Source of the DNA: Candidatus Saccharimonadota bacterium
GTDB taxonomy: Bacteria > Patescibacteriota > Saccharimonadia > Saccharimonadales > Saccharimonadaceae
Length of the DNA: 64,000 nucleotides
Reading direction: 5' to 3'
Assembly (NCBI GenBank): GCA_017540545.1
Contig: JAFYAV010000002.1
Span: 62,001 to 126,000 of the forward strand
Position 1 is the first letter of the stretch; each line of letters begins with the position of its first letter. The position numbers were made by a program, and so were the translations under genes. The notes under the pieces were generated by a model, which searched no databases, had not been told where the DNA came from, and saw only the letters and a program-made list of their open reading frames with translations. Below are positions 24,667 through 33,274 of the stretch, piece by piece.

Positions 24667-26882
24667 TGAACAAAAAAGTAACTATCATAATACCTACATA
24701 CAAGGGCGAGGACTATTTGGGAAGAGCAATACAAACAGTGCTAGACCAGTCTTATACCAACTACGAATTAATCGTGGTAGACGACAATGGGAAGAATACC
24801 CACCACCAACTAGAAACTCAAAAAGTAATCGATAGCTTTAAAGACGACAGAGTCAAATACATAGTCCACGAAAAAAACAAAAATGGCGCAGCTGCAAGAA
24901 ACACGGGCCTGAAAATAGCAGAGGGTAAATATATTTGCTTCCTCGATGATGATGACCTACTGCTCGAGAATAGAATTAAAAATGCCGTCGAGTATTTGGA
25001 GTCAAATCGCGAATATGACGCCGTTTTCTCAGATGTCGCATGTAGCGACGAGAACCTTAGTGTCACGAGAATAGTTCACGTCAGCAAAAAAGGAAACTGC
25101 ACAAACGAAATCCTATTAGATGATATGTTCTTTGGCACGGGAAGTAATATTTTTATTACAAAAAAAGCCGCGGACGAAATCGGCTATTTTGATGAAAAAT
25201 TCGTACGGCATCAAGATCTCGAATACATGATTAGGTTTTATAGAAAATTCAAAAGCGGCACAACAGGCAAAATAGACATCATTAAGTCAAAAAATAGCAT
25301 TAATAATATTCCCAATTACGAAAAGCTGCAGAAAAATGAAGACCTGTATAATTCGACATTTAAGAAAGAAATAGACCAGCTAGGCGATGAAAAACAGAAA
25401 GCATACTTCGAAAAACAAAACCTAATGTTGCGAATTTCAAAAATATGCAGCTCGCCTATCTCGATAGACAACATCAAAGATTTTGCAAAAGTGCCAACAG
25501 TAAATAAAATCATAATCGCAACAAATAAAACTGGAATCTCAAAATTTAAATCTTTCGAGAAAGCCAACTCGTGTATCAAAAAAAGAAAATACCGAAGCAT
25601 GAAGGGGGAACTCCCGAAACACCTTGTTGCATTTATCGAAAAAAACAAAAAAAAAGCTTATAGGCCAGCACTAGAAAAAGACAATACAAAGCTAAACAGC
25701 TTAATAATCTCGCTTTTGCTGATGACTCCCGCAATTATGACTTTTTTAAGCGCATCGCTCCAGATGAACGTAACGCAATCTTCGCCATTGTTAGGCATAC
25801 TAATCTGCGTCCTTATTTGCAAGACACTGATTGATGCAAAAAGCATAAAATACGATCTGCAAATGTTGGCTTTCTCAACTGCGCTAATGATAATCTATAT
25901 CGTCACCGCCACAACTAGGCAAGAATTCAACTACTCACTATTTCAATTGGCATTCTACGCAATAATTCCAATCGCCATCTGTCAGCAAAAATTCGATATC
26001 AAACAAGTGATTGTCGACATTCTACTGCTATCATTACCGTTAGTAATAGTCATCAACAAGATACTAGCAGTAGACAACGTAGGTCTCAACCAGGCAAACA
26101 TGTACAATACATATTGCTTTATCCCGCCAGTTATAGCCGCAATCACCTATTTTGTATTTTATAGAAAGAATACTTCGTCTTTACTCTTAAAAATGGCACT
26201 ACTGCTTAACGCTTATTATTTGGTTAGAACCTTATTTACTGCAACTCGAGGCTTCTGGCTGGTTTTGGCTTCCTATGTAGTCTTGCTTATATTTTATCGA
26301 CTACAAATAAAGGCAACGAACAGGAAGTACATAGCAATATTGTCAGTTGTAGCAATCATTTTGTTAGTTGTCTCCTTAAATGCTAGCTCCATTATTTCGC
26401 TATTCTCAGATGTGGCCGAAAACACATTTGGAAACGGAATAGGTATCGTCGCAAAAACCAAAAGGTTACTAGGAATGGGCGACATATTAAATGGCAGAAG
26501 TGTCATCTGGGGAGAGACGATGATGAATATCCTGAAAAACCCGATACTCGGATATGGGCTAGAAGCCACCAAATATCTTACATCCGGACCATACCTATAT
26601 CCGCACAACTATATCCTGCAACTAATTTTGGACTGCGGGATAATTGGACTGTATCCAATTTATATTACAATCAAGGCAATGGTATTTTTCCTCGATAAGA
26701 ACTACGATAAAATTGACAATAAAATATCTCTGTTGTTCCTATTATCAATCAGCATACCGATTGTCTCGTTCTCGTATGACATATGGAAATACTCAGCCTT
26801 CTGGCTATTAATTGGATTTGGAACAACCTTATTAATAGGGAATAAAAACCATGACAAATACAAAAAAGAATTTCGTATATAA
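24666..26882 (+). CDS. GT2 glycosyltransferase fused to a Wzy/O-antigen-ligase-like membrane domain
   Basis: 738 residues. About 1-230 is a GT2 domain (TIIIPTYKGEDYLGRAIQTV, LIVVDDNGKN, AARNTGLKIAEG, CFLDDDDLL as the metal site). A basic linker follows. From about residue 340 to the end come about ten membrane helices with a large loop containing GMGDILNGRSVIWGETM, then NPILGYGLEATKYL and YPHNYILQLILDCGIIGL. That last set (a G-R-x-x-x-W...G-x-G...H-N) is the pattern of Wzy polymerases and WaaL/O-antigen ligases. One polypeptide could therefore add a sugar inside and polymerise or transfer chains outside. No frameshift is seen, so the fusion looks genuine. Confidence 0.85.
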   Translation: MNKKVTIIIPTYKGEDYLGRAIQTVLDQSYTNYELIVVDDNGKNTHHQLETQKVIDSFKDDRVKYIVHEKNKNGAAARNTGLKIAEGKYICFLDDDDLLLENRIKNAVEYLESNREYDAVFSDVACSDENLSVTRIVHVSKKGNCTNEILLDDMFFGTGSNIFITKKAADEIGYFDEKFVRHQDLEYMIRFYRKFKSGTTGKIDIIKSKNSINNIPNYEKLQKNEDLYNSTFKKEIDQLGDEKQKAYFEKQNLMLRISKICSSPISIDNIKDFAKVPTVNKIIIATNKTGISKFKSFEKANSCIKKRKYRSMKGELPKHLVAFIEKNKKKAYRPALEKDNTKLNSLIISLLLMTPAIMTFLSASLQMNVTQSSPLLGILICVLICKTLIDAKSIKYDLQMLAFSTALMIIYIVTATTRQEFNYSLFQLAFYAIIPIAICQQKFDIKQVIVDILLLSLPLVIVINKILAVDNVGLNQANMYNTYCFIPPVIAAITYFVFYRKNTSSLLLKMALLLNAYYLVRTLFTATRGFWLVLASYVVLLIFYRLQIKATNRKYIAILSVVAIILLVVSLNASSIISLFSDVAENTFGNGIGIVAKTKRLLGMGDILNGRSVIWGETMMNILKNPILGYGLEATKYLTSGPYLYPHNYILQLILDCGIIGLYPIYITIKAMVFFLDKNYDKIDNKISLLFLLSISIPIVSFSYDIWKYSAFWLLIGFGTTLLIGNKNHDKYKKEFRI

Positions 26883-28278
26883 TACAATCTATCAACTTTT
26901 CTCCATCATTGTACCGATTATTCTCGCCCCGTTCTTGTCCAGAAGGCTCGGCGTAGGCGGAAGCGGCATTTATTCGTATACGTACTCAGTAGTCTACTAC
27001 TTCACGCTATTCACACTTCTCGGAATCAATAACTATGGAAGCAGACTCGTAGCCAAAGTCAGGGAAGATAAAAAAGAGGTAAGCAAGGTCTTCTGGGAAT
27101 TAGCATCTTTGCAGTTGACGCTAGGAACTATAATGGTGTCACTATTTCTAATAATGACATTTACGGTATTTGATAAATACAGAATTATATACTTAATACA
27201 GGGGCTGTTCATATTTTCTGCAGCGCTAGACATAAACTGGTTCTTTTATGGAATGGAAGAGTTCAAGCTAACTGTAATAAGAAGCCTGATTATTAAAGTC
27301 ATTAACTTCATTTGCATTCTCATTTTTGTCAAAAGCCCTGACGACGTATGGGTCTACGCACTAATAATGTCCACAAGTGCACTGGCTAATCAAATAGTGC
27401 TATGGCCTTTCATGAGAACTAGAGTCATATTTGTACGCCCAACAATCAAGAATATGAAAAAACACATTAAGCCGCTACTTGTATTATTTATCCCCGTTAT
27501 CGCAATTAGCATCTACAAGATTATGGACAAAATCATGATTGGCATAATCTCCAATGTTAACGAAGTAGGGTTATATGAATACGGCGAAAAAATCAACAGT
27601 ATTCCGCTTACTATAATTGCGGCCCTGGGAACCGTGATGCTGCCAAAAATATCGAATTTAGCGGCCAAAAAGAAACGTACAGAGATTCGCCAATATCTAA
27701 ATAAATCAATCAGTTTTGTTTTGTTTATTTCTACGCCATTATTCTATTTATTCGCCATTAGTCTAAATATTATCGTCCCCATGTATCTCGGAAATGATTT
27801 CTCCCCAACATCTTCTCTGACGATGTTGCTCTCGATATCGCTACCATTTGTATCATTTGCAAATGTAATCAGAACGCAATACCTAATACCGATGGAAAAA
27901 GATAGAATCTATGTCACGTCCGTAGTAATTGGCGCAGTACTCAACTTTATCGTTAATATGTTAATGATTCCATCATTAGGAGCGAAAGGAGCTTGCTACG
28001 GAACAATCATTGCCGAAATCAGCGTAATGGTCTTCCAAACATTATGCATCAAAAATGAAATTCAACTAACAAATAATATCAAAACATTCATTATATTCGC
28101 CCTCAAATCTGCTGCAGCATTCGCGCCATCGCTAATATTGGGTAATTTCATTGAAGACGGACTCAAGAAAGTGTTCCTGCAATTATTAGTTTATGCTTCC
28201 ACATATACGATACTTAATATAGAATACATTAACAAAAACATAATACGAATTAACACCACAAGAAAGCATGCGCAATGA
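26851..28278 (+). CDS. Wzx-type oligosaccharide flippase
   Basis: 475 residues with 12-14 membrane helices, typical of the polysaccharide-transport (MOP superfamily) flippases that turn lipid-linked repeat units across the membrane. The N-terminal NTIYQLFSIIVPIILAPFLS, the segment LGVGGSGIYSYTYSVVYYF and the later PVIAISIYKIMDKIMIG are characteristic. It overlaps the preceding fusion gene by 32 nt, and its stop overlaps the acetyltransferase start (ATGA). With the GT2-Wzy gene it completes a Wzx/Wzy-dependent pathway. Low GC and ATA/AGA-rich. Confidence 0.92.
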   Translation: MTNTKKNFVYNTIYQLFSIIVPIILAPFLSRRLGVGGSGIYSYTYSVVYYFTLFTLLGINNYGSRLVAKVREDKKEVSKVFWELASLQLTLGTIMVSLFLIMTFTVFDKYRIIYLIQGLFIFSAALDINWFFYGMEEFKLTVIRSLIIKVINFICILIFVKSPDDVWVYALIMSTSALANQIVLWPFMRTRVIFVRPTIKNMKKHIKPLLVLFIPVIAISIYKIMDKIMIGIISNVNEVGLYEYGEKINSIPLTIIAALGTVMLPKISNLAAKKKRTEIRQYLNKSISFVLFISTPLFYLFAISLNIIVPMYLGNDFSPTSSLTMLLSISLPFVSFANVIRTQYLIPMEKDRIYVTSVVIGAVLNFIVNMLMIPSLGAKGACYGTIIAEISVMVFQTLCIKNEIQLTNNIKTFIIFALKSAAAFAPSLILGNFIEDGLKKVFLQLLVYASTYTILNIEYINKNIIRINTTRKHAQ

Positions 28279-28832
28279 TAAAAAAATTATTAATTCTATT
28301 CCAAATAAAACTATTATCCATATTAAAGAAAGACGCCACGGGCGCAAAAATCAAGCTATATCGTATTAGAGGGTACAAAATAGGCGATAAATGTAGGATA
28401 TTTACAGAGCTCGGCGGATCGGAAGCATACCTAGTTTCGATAGGAGACAATGTAACTATATCGACCAATGTAACTCTTTTAACCCACGATAATTCAATAA
28501 TTAAAATAAGCCACGGCAATTATACTGATTTATTCGGCGAGATAACGATTGGTAATAACTGCTTTATTGGCGCAAATGCCACCATTTTGCCAGGAGTCAG
28601 CCTGGCAGACGGCACAATCGTCGCTGCTGGTAGTATCGTTACAAAAAGCACCGATAAGCCAAACATGATAATTGGCGGTAATCCAGCAAAAATAATAGGG
28701 AACGCATCGGACTATTATAATAAGAATAAAAACAAAGCTTTTAATTGCGCGAACTTAAATAAAACAAAACGAAAAGAGATAATTGAGAATAACCGAGACA
28801 AGCTCATCCGTAAACGAGTCCTAACGAAATAA
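28275..28832 (+). CDS. Left-handed beta-helix acyltransferase
   Basis: A 185-residue hexapeptide-repeat acetyltransferase (maltose/galactoside acetyltransferase type) that probably O-acetylates a sugar of the polysaccharide. The repeats are visible in ISIGDNVTISTNVTLLTH-like turns, then ITIGNNCFIGANATILPGVS, LADGTIVAAGSIVTKS and IIGGNPAKIIG, the usual acetyl-CoA-binding end. The expected catalytic His is in LLTHDNS. It is the last gene of the long operon beginning at 17080. A 104-bp gap with a leaderless promoter separates it from galE. Confidence 0.88.
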   Translation: MIKKLLILFQIKLLSILKKDATGAKIKLYRIRGYKIGDKCRIFTELGGSEAYLVSIGDNVTISTNVTLLTHDNSIIKISHGNYTDLFGEITIGNNCFIGANATILPGVSLADGTIVAAGSIVTKSTDKPNMIIGGNPAKIIGNASDYYNKNKNKAFNCANLNKTKRKEIIENNRDKLIRKRVLTK

Positions 28833-28924
28833 TACTCATCAAAGCAAAACGTCCAATCTGATTCGATTGCTAATATGCCATAACAGATGTATTGTGCATG
28901 CTAGAGACTAAACACCATTAATGC

Positions 28925-28930
28925 TAAAAT
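28925..28930 (+). promoter_or_regulatory. -10 box (TAAAAT) of galE, leaderless
   Basis: TGCTAAAAT ends 6 nt before the ATG at 28937. This marks a new transcription unit after the polysaccharide operon. Confidence 0.6.
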
Positions 28931-28936
28931 AAAAGC

Positions 28937-29938
28937 ATGCAAAAAGTTCTAGTTACTGGCGGTACCGGTTATATCGGCTCCCATACCGTCGTCGAATTAC
29001 TAAACTCCGGATATGACGTAGATATTGTCGATAATCTTTCTAATAGCAAAATCGAAGTCATTAACGCAATTGAGAAAATCACCAATAAGCGACCCAACTT
29101 TCACAAGCTCGACCTACTCGACAAAACCTCATTAGACAGCCTAATCGACAACAATCACTACGTTTTCGTCCTCCACTTTGCCGGTCTAAAAGCAGTCGGC
29201 GAATCGGTCGAAAAGCCGCTCTTATACTATCGCACGAACCTCGACTCTACTATCAACATCATCGAAGCGATGCTCGTTTACGGCGTTAATAACTTCGTCT
29301 TCAGTAGCTCCGCAACCGTCTATGGCCAACAAGAATCTCCAGAATGCATCGAATCCATGCAAACCGGCTCCGGCATCACTAATCCATACGGCCGCACTAA
29401 GTATATGATTGAAGAAATGCTCAAAGATGTACACATCGCACATCCAGACTTTTCCGCAACCCTCTTGCGTTACTTTAATCCAATCGGCAATCATCCGTCT
29501 GGCCTGATCGGCGAAGACCCTAACGGTATTCCGAACAATATCATGCCAGTTATCATGCGCGTCGCAACGGGCAAAATCAAAGAGCTCAGCATATATGGGA
29601 ACGATTACGATACTCCAGACGGCACCTGTCGACGAGACTATATTCACGTAGTTGATCTTGCCAAAGGCCACCTTGCCGCTATGCAGCATGCCAAGCCCGG
29701 CATCTCTGTATATAATCTAGGTACTGGCAAGCCGACCTCCGTGCTTGAGCTGCTAGCCGCTTTCGAAACCGCCGCTGGGCGTAAAATGCCGCACATTTTT
29801 GCACCACGTCGCTCTGGCGATGTCGCCGAAATGTGGGCAAATCCAAACCTAGCAAACCAAGAATTAAACTGGCATACCGATCTTACCATTGCGGACGCCA
29901 TGCGCGACACACTCAAGTTTCTAGAGTCGCAACGATAG
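28937..29938 (+). CDS. galE: UDP-glucose 4-epimerase
   Basis: Interconverts UDP-glucose and UDP-galactose (or the N-acetyl forms) for glycan synthesis. 333 residues, as expected. The NAD site is VTGGTGYIGSHTVVELL at the N-terminus. FSSSATVYG supplies the catalytic Ser, NPYGRTKYMIE the YxxxK pair (about Y149/K153), and RYFNPIGNHPSG and RDYIHVVDLA are GalE signatures. Codon use returns to the CGC/GCC style of the housekeeping genes, and it has its own promoter, so it is probably a resident gene beside the imported cluster. Confidence 0.95.
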   Translation: MQKVLVTGGTGYIGSHTVVELLNSGYDVDIVDNLSNSKIEVINAIEKITNKRPNFHKLDLLDKTSLDSLIDNNHYVFVLHFAGLKAVGESVEKPLLYYRTNLDSTINIIEAMLVYGVNNFVFSSSATVYGQQESPECIESMQTGSGITNPYGRTKYMIEEMLKDVHIAHPDFSATLLRYFNPIGNHPSGLIGEDPNGIPNNIMPVIMRVATGKIKELSIYGNDYDTPDGTCRRDYIHVVDLAKGHLAAMQHAKPGISVYNLGTGKPTSVLELLAAFETAAGRKMPHIFAPRRSGDVAEMWANPNLANQELNWHTDLTIADAMRDTLKFLESQR

Positions 29939-30001
29939 CCAATTGCGACTAAACGCTATCCATTGTAAAATAGCACAAAGTAATCATTTGGGAATAACTG
30001 C

Positions 30002-31186
30002 ATGAAAATCGCAATTGCTGGCGCCGGCTACGTAGGCCTCTCTCTGGCCACCTTGCTTGCACAAGACAATGAAGTCGTTACGTTAGAGATTCAAAAAGAC
30101 AAAGCCGAAAAGGTAAACAACTTATACTCACCAATTCGCGACGAATACATCGAAAAATATTTCGATGAAGCCCGCGCAGGGAAGCGCAAATTAAACCTCC
30201 GCGCCACCTGTAACTACAAAGACGCGCTCAAAGACGCTAGCTATGTCATTATCGCTACCCCAACCAACTATAACGATGAAACTAACACCTTCGACACTTC
30301 AGCCGTCGAAGATATCATCGAGAAAACCATCAAAACAAGGGGCGAAAAGACCACTATAGTTGTCAAGTCCACTATTCCAGTTGGTTATATCGAAAAGATT
30401 CGCAAGAAATACGGCATCAGCAACATCTTCTTCTCGCCAGAATTCCTCCGCGAAGGCAAAGCCCTCTACGACAACCTCTATCCATCCCGCATCATTGTTG
30501 GTGACGAGACCGAAGAAGCCAAGACCTTCGCCAAGCTACTCAAGAAAGCATCGCTCAACCAGGATGTCCCCGTATTATTTATGCAACCAACTGAGGCCGA
30601 AGCCGTTAAGCTCTTTGCCAATACCTATCTCGCCCTCCGCGTTGCCTACTTCAACGAGCTCGACACCTACGCATACATCAAAGGGCTAAACACTAAAAAT
30701 ATCATCGATGGTGTATGTCTCGACCCACGCATTGGCATGCATTACAATAATCCGTCTTTCGGCTACGGCGGCTACTGCTTACCTAAAGATTCCAAACAGC
30801 TGCTGGCTAACTATCGTGGCGTCCCCCAAGATTTAATTCGCGCCATCGTCAACGCCAACAAAATCCGCAAAGAATTTATCGCTAAAGATATCGCTAAGCG
30901 GGAGCCAAAAACAGTTGGTATATATCGCCTCACCATGAAAAGCGGCTCTGACAACTTCCGCTCATCCGCAATCCAAGACGTCATGAAACACCTCCGCGGT
31001 GAGGGGATCGAGGTAATCATTTACGAGCCAACCCTTAAAGATACAAAGTTCAACGGATTTGAAGTAGAGAGCGATTTCGATAAATTCGCAGAACGTAGTA
31101 ATATTATTCTCGCCAATCGCATCGAAGATCAACTTCGCGACTTCGCCGATATCGTATACACCAGAGATTTATTCTCGCGCGACTAA
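30002..31186 (+). CDS. ugd: UDP-glucose 6-dehydrogenase
   Basis: Oxidises UDP-glucose twice to UDP-glucuronate for surface polysaccharide. 394 residues, the short form seen in Gram-positive capsule clusters. The N-terminal Rossmann motif is AIAGAGYVGLSLATLLAQ. VVKSTIPVGY and FSPEFLREGKALYDNLYPSR form the active-site wall, and GYGGYCLPKDSKQL carries the catalytic Cys (about C259). A UDP-ManNAc dehydrogenase role is less likely given the FLREGKA and PSRI segments. Probably transcribed from TAAAAT at 29965-29970. A bidirectional terminator follows. Confidence 0.93.
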   Translation: MKIAIAGAGYVGLSLATLLAQDNEVVTLEIQKDKAEKVNNLYSPIRDEYIEKYFDEARAGKRKLNLRATCNYKDALKDASYVIIATPTNYNDETNTFDTSAVEDIIEKTIKTRGEKTTIVVKSTIPVGYIEKIRKKYGISNIFFSPEFLREGKALYDNLYPSRIIVGDETEEAKTFAKLLKKASLNQDVPVLFMQPTEAEAVKLFANTYLALRVAYFNELDTYAYIKGLNTKNIIDGVCLDPRIGMHYNNPSFGYGGYCLPKDSKQLLANYRGVPQDLIRAIVNANKIRKEFIAKDIAKREPKTVGIYRLTMKSGSDNFRSSAIQDVMKHLRGEGIEVIIYEPTLKDTKFNGFEVESDFDKFAERSNIILANRIEDQLRDFADIVYTRDLFSRD

Positions 31187-31193
31187 GCATTTA

Positions 31194-31226
31194 AAAAAGA
31201 CCCTTCCGCAAGGAGGGGCCTTTTTA
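31194..31226. terminator. Bidirectional terminator between ugd and the phosphoesterase gene
   Basis: The stem GACCCTTCC / GGAGGGGCC with a GCAA loop is flanked by A6 on the left and T5 on the right, so it can stop transcription from both converging genes. Confidence 0.75.
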
Positions 31227-31250
31227 AGGAGATTTAACGTTCTGCGATGG

Positions 31251-32243
31251 TCAGATCTGTACCATTTCACCGGGCTTGACCCAGATACACTTAATGGCTA
31301 CCCGCTCACAGCCTTTCGGCCCGACGGTTTTATTCCATCCCATAAACGGAGGGTACTGGTTCATCCTCTGATCTCCGGCGCCCAAATGGATATGGCCGAA
31401 ATAAAGCTCGGCTCCACTACGAAGCTGCAATAATCCAAGCATATTATCGAGCGCCTCGATTCGACGCTTGTCTACTTTCTTGCATTTCCAGAAGCCAAAG
31501 CTGGCGCCAAGCGGTGCTACCATCGGAGGATAGTGAACGATTACCTTAGCGATCTCCACCTTCTCACGACCAAAAGCCCCAACGGACTCAAGTTCCATCT
31601 TGATGGAGCTCTCGTCCTTATCGAGTAAGTATGTGCTCAGCAGAAGCACGCAGCCATCGGGATGAGGCAGCAGCTTCGCACCTGGCACAAACTGGATACC
31701 GAACGAATCGAAATGCCCCGCTCGAGCAAGCTTGTTGTAGTAATAGCCCTCGGGACTGATGGTCTTCTCGACCGAAATATCGTTGGACGTGTCGAAATCG
31801 AACGGGACCAGCTCACCATTGCCGGAAATGTAATAGATAGTCGCCCCGCATTCCTTAGCGGCTGCGCCAAGAGGCGCCAATGTCTCATTGATGGCGTAGA
31901 CAATCTCGGAGCTGATCAGCTCTCTGAACTTAGCATTACGCTCCGCCAGCAAGGCACGAAAGATTCCAAAGTGCGCCGCCTCGCGAACCCACTCGCGCGG
32001 AATAGAAATCTGCTCACCTACCAGTTTCCAAACCTCCTCATAGAGAGCTGACTCGTCAATCTCTGACCGGATCACGCGATAATAAATGTCTGCAAGATTA
32101 TTCATCAGCGGACCACGTGAACCCGCAATGTCCCCGTTTGCGATTAATACATCACCAGGCTTCACAATCTCACGTATCAAGCGAATAGCATCTTCTGTGA
32201 GCTTGCTATTGCCGTGAAAGTCGTTAAGAACATACATAGCCAT
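31251..32243 (-). CDS. Calcineurin-like metallophosphoesterase
   Basis: 330 residues with the metal-site motifs of the superfamily in order: NDFHGN (D-x-H), NGDIAGSRGP (GD), SGNGELVP (the GNHE position, with Gly in place of His), VHYPPM (His) and FGHIHLG (GH-x-H). The substitution GNGE for GNHE removes the His usually involved in catalysis and may alter activity. No membrane segment, so probably cytosolic. The substrate is unknown. It has a consensus promoter and a good SD (AAAGGAG). It interrupts the polysaccharide region on the opposite strand, which fits an inserted gene. Confidence 0.8.
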   Translation of the reverse strand: MAMYVLNDFHGNSKLTEDAIRLIREIVKPGDVLIANGDIAGSRGPLMNNLADIYYRVIRSEIDESALYEEVWKLVGEQISIPREWVREAAHFGIFRALLAERNAKFRELISSEIVYAINETLAPLGAAAKECGATIYYISGNGELVPFDFDTSNDISVEKTISPEGYYYNKLARAGHFDSFGIQFVPGAKLLPHPDGCVLLLSTYLLDKDESSIKMELESVGAFGREKVEIAKVIVHYPPMVAPLGASFGFWKCKKVDKRRIEALDNMLGLLQLRSGAELYFGHIHLGAGDQRMNQYPPFMGWNKTVGPKGCERVAIKCIWVKPGEMVQI

Positions 32244-32303
32244 GTTAATGTTATCTCCTTTCTAAAAAACTACGTAGCGTCAAAGACATCATACATCTAC
32301 CCT

Positions 32304-32332
32304 ATTATACCAAATTTTACTCTATTTGTCAA
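32304..32332 (-). promoter_or_regulatory. Consensus sigma70 promoter of the phosphoesterase gene
   Basis: On the minus strand TTGACA (32332-32327), a 17-bp spacer and TATAAT (32309-32304). Confidence 0.8.
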
Positions 32333-32378
32333 GGTAAGCAACAAGTCGCACTACTTACGATAGCCCCAATCGCCGCAC

Positions 32379-32433
32379 TAGACGGTAGCCACAAGTTATG
32401 TTATAATATCGACGAAATATGCTACATATTTCG
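32379..32433 (+). promoter_or_regulatory. Promoter and 5'-terminal hairpin of the 32481 gene
   Basis: TAGACG (32379-32384), 17 bp, TATAAT (32402-32407). The predicted transcript begins at or within a base of a perfect 8-bp hairpin, CGAAATAT-GCTAC-ATATTTCG (32413-32433), which could protect the mRNA 5' end. Confidence 0.6.
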
Positions 32434-32480
32434 ATTGGCACCTTTCAACCCAGACAACCATAAGAAAAAGGAGGAATCTT

Positions 32481-33173
32481 ATGGATGAAGTTACAATCGG
32501 ATTCAGCAACGAAATAAGGGATTTCTATCCCTCAATAAAGAAGGCAATCGAAGAGGCTGCAGAAATGATTCCGGGTTTCAATATTCATATCATTGGCCCA
32601 TACGATACATACGGCCTCCTCCCGAATGCCAAAAACGTCACGGAGACCATCGAGCAGAGCTTCAGGGCACTATATGTAAATAGTGCTAAAGTGGATGTAG
32701 CTAGAGTTTTTGACATGATTGAGGCTAACGGCGTCACCCACGAACCAGACGACAAAAAGCACATCATTCTCGTAACCGGACAGCAACTCGTAGGAAAAGA
32801 CGGCAGCAGCTATTACGCTTACAATAACTGTTTCGACGGCATAATAACGCTAGCAAACTGCCATGGCGAGTTAGATGTCGAAGAGACTTTAAAAATGCTA
32901 TTGCTCCAAGTTCTCGCCTGTATCGGGGCAGCGATTACCTGCAATGAGCCACGGCTGTGTCTTACGAAACCAATCAGTCATGAAAACAAAGACGACATCG
33001 TCGATATGACTCGAGGTTTGATCAAAGCTAAGAAAGAGCAGGCGATCGGCAGCCCACTCTATTGGGTGGTCTTAGACCAGCTCTTCTGTCCTAAATGCCG
33101 ACTCCATATCAGAAGATATTGCGATTTCGATTATCCGTCAACTGTCGAGAGTAACATGCACCCAAACAGTTGA
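32481..33173 (+). CDS. Archaemetzincin-like protein lacking the catalytic HExxH (pseudoprotease)
   Basis: 230 soluble residues. The C-terminal half resembles archaemetzincins in layout: a strand IITLANCHG, then a helix where the family has HExxHxxGxxHC but this protein has QVLACIGAAITC (all three His and the Glu are replaced), then CNEPRLCL in the place of the family's C-x4-C-x-M, and finally FCPKC. The structural zinc-site cysteines therefore appear kept while the catalytic zinc site is gone. If right, it is a binding or regulatory protein rather than a protease. The assignment is from memory of the motif, not an alignment. AAGGAGG SD, own promoter and a strong terminator. Confidence 0.55.
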   Translation: MDEVTIGFSNEIRDFYPSIKKAIEEAAEMIPGFNIHIIGPYDTYGLLPNAKNVTETIEQSFRALYVNSAKVDVARVFDMIEANGVTHEPDDKKHIILVTGQQLVGKDGSSYYAYNNCFDGIITLANCHGELDVEETLKMLLLQVLACIGAAITCNEPRLCLTKPISHENKDDIVDMTRGLIKAKKEQAIGSPLYWVVLDQLFCPKCRLHIRRYCDFDYPSTVESNMHPNS

Positions 33174-33185
33174 CCCCCCACCCCA

Positions 33186-33215
33186 CCGGCAACGACTGCG
33201 TTGCCGGCAATTTTT
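33186..33215 (+). terminator. Terminator of the archaemetzincin-like gene
   Basis: CCGGCAACG-ACTG-CGTTGCCGG, a perfect 9-bp stem, followed by CAATTTTT. Confidence 0.8.
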
Positions 33216-33274
33216 ATGCCCATCAAAGTAGCGCAAAAATCTGCTATACTATAAGCAATATCAAGCGAGGAAAT

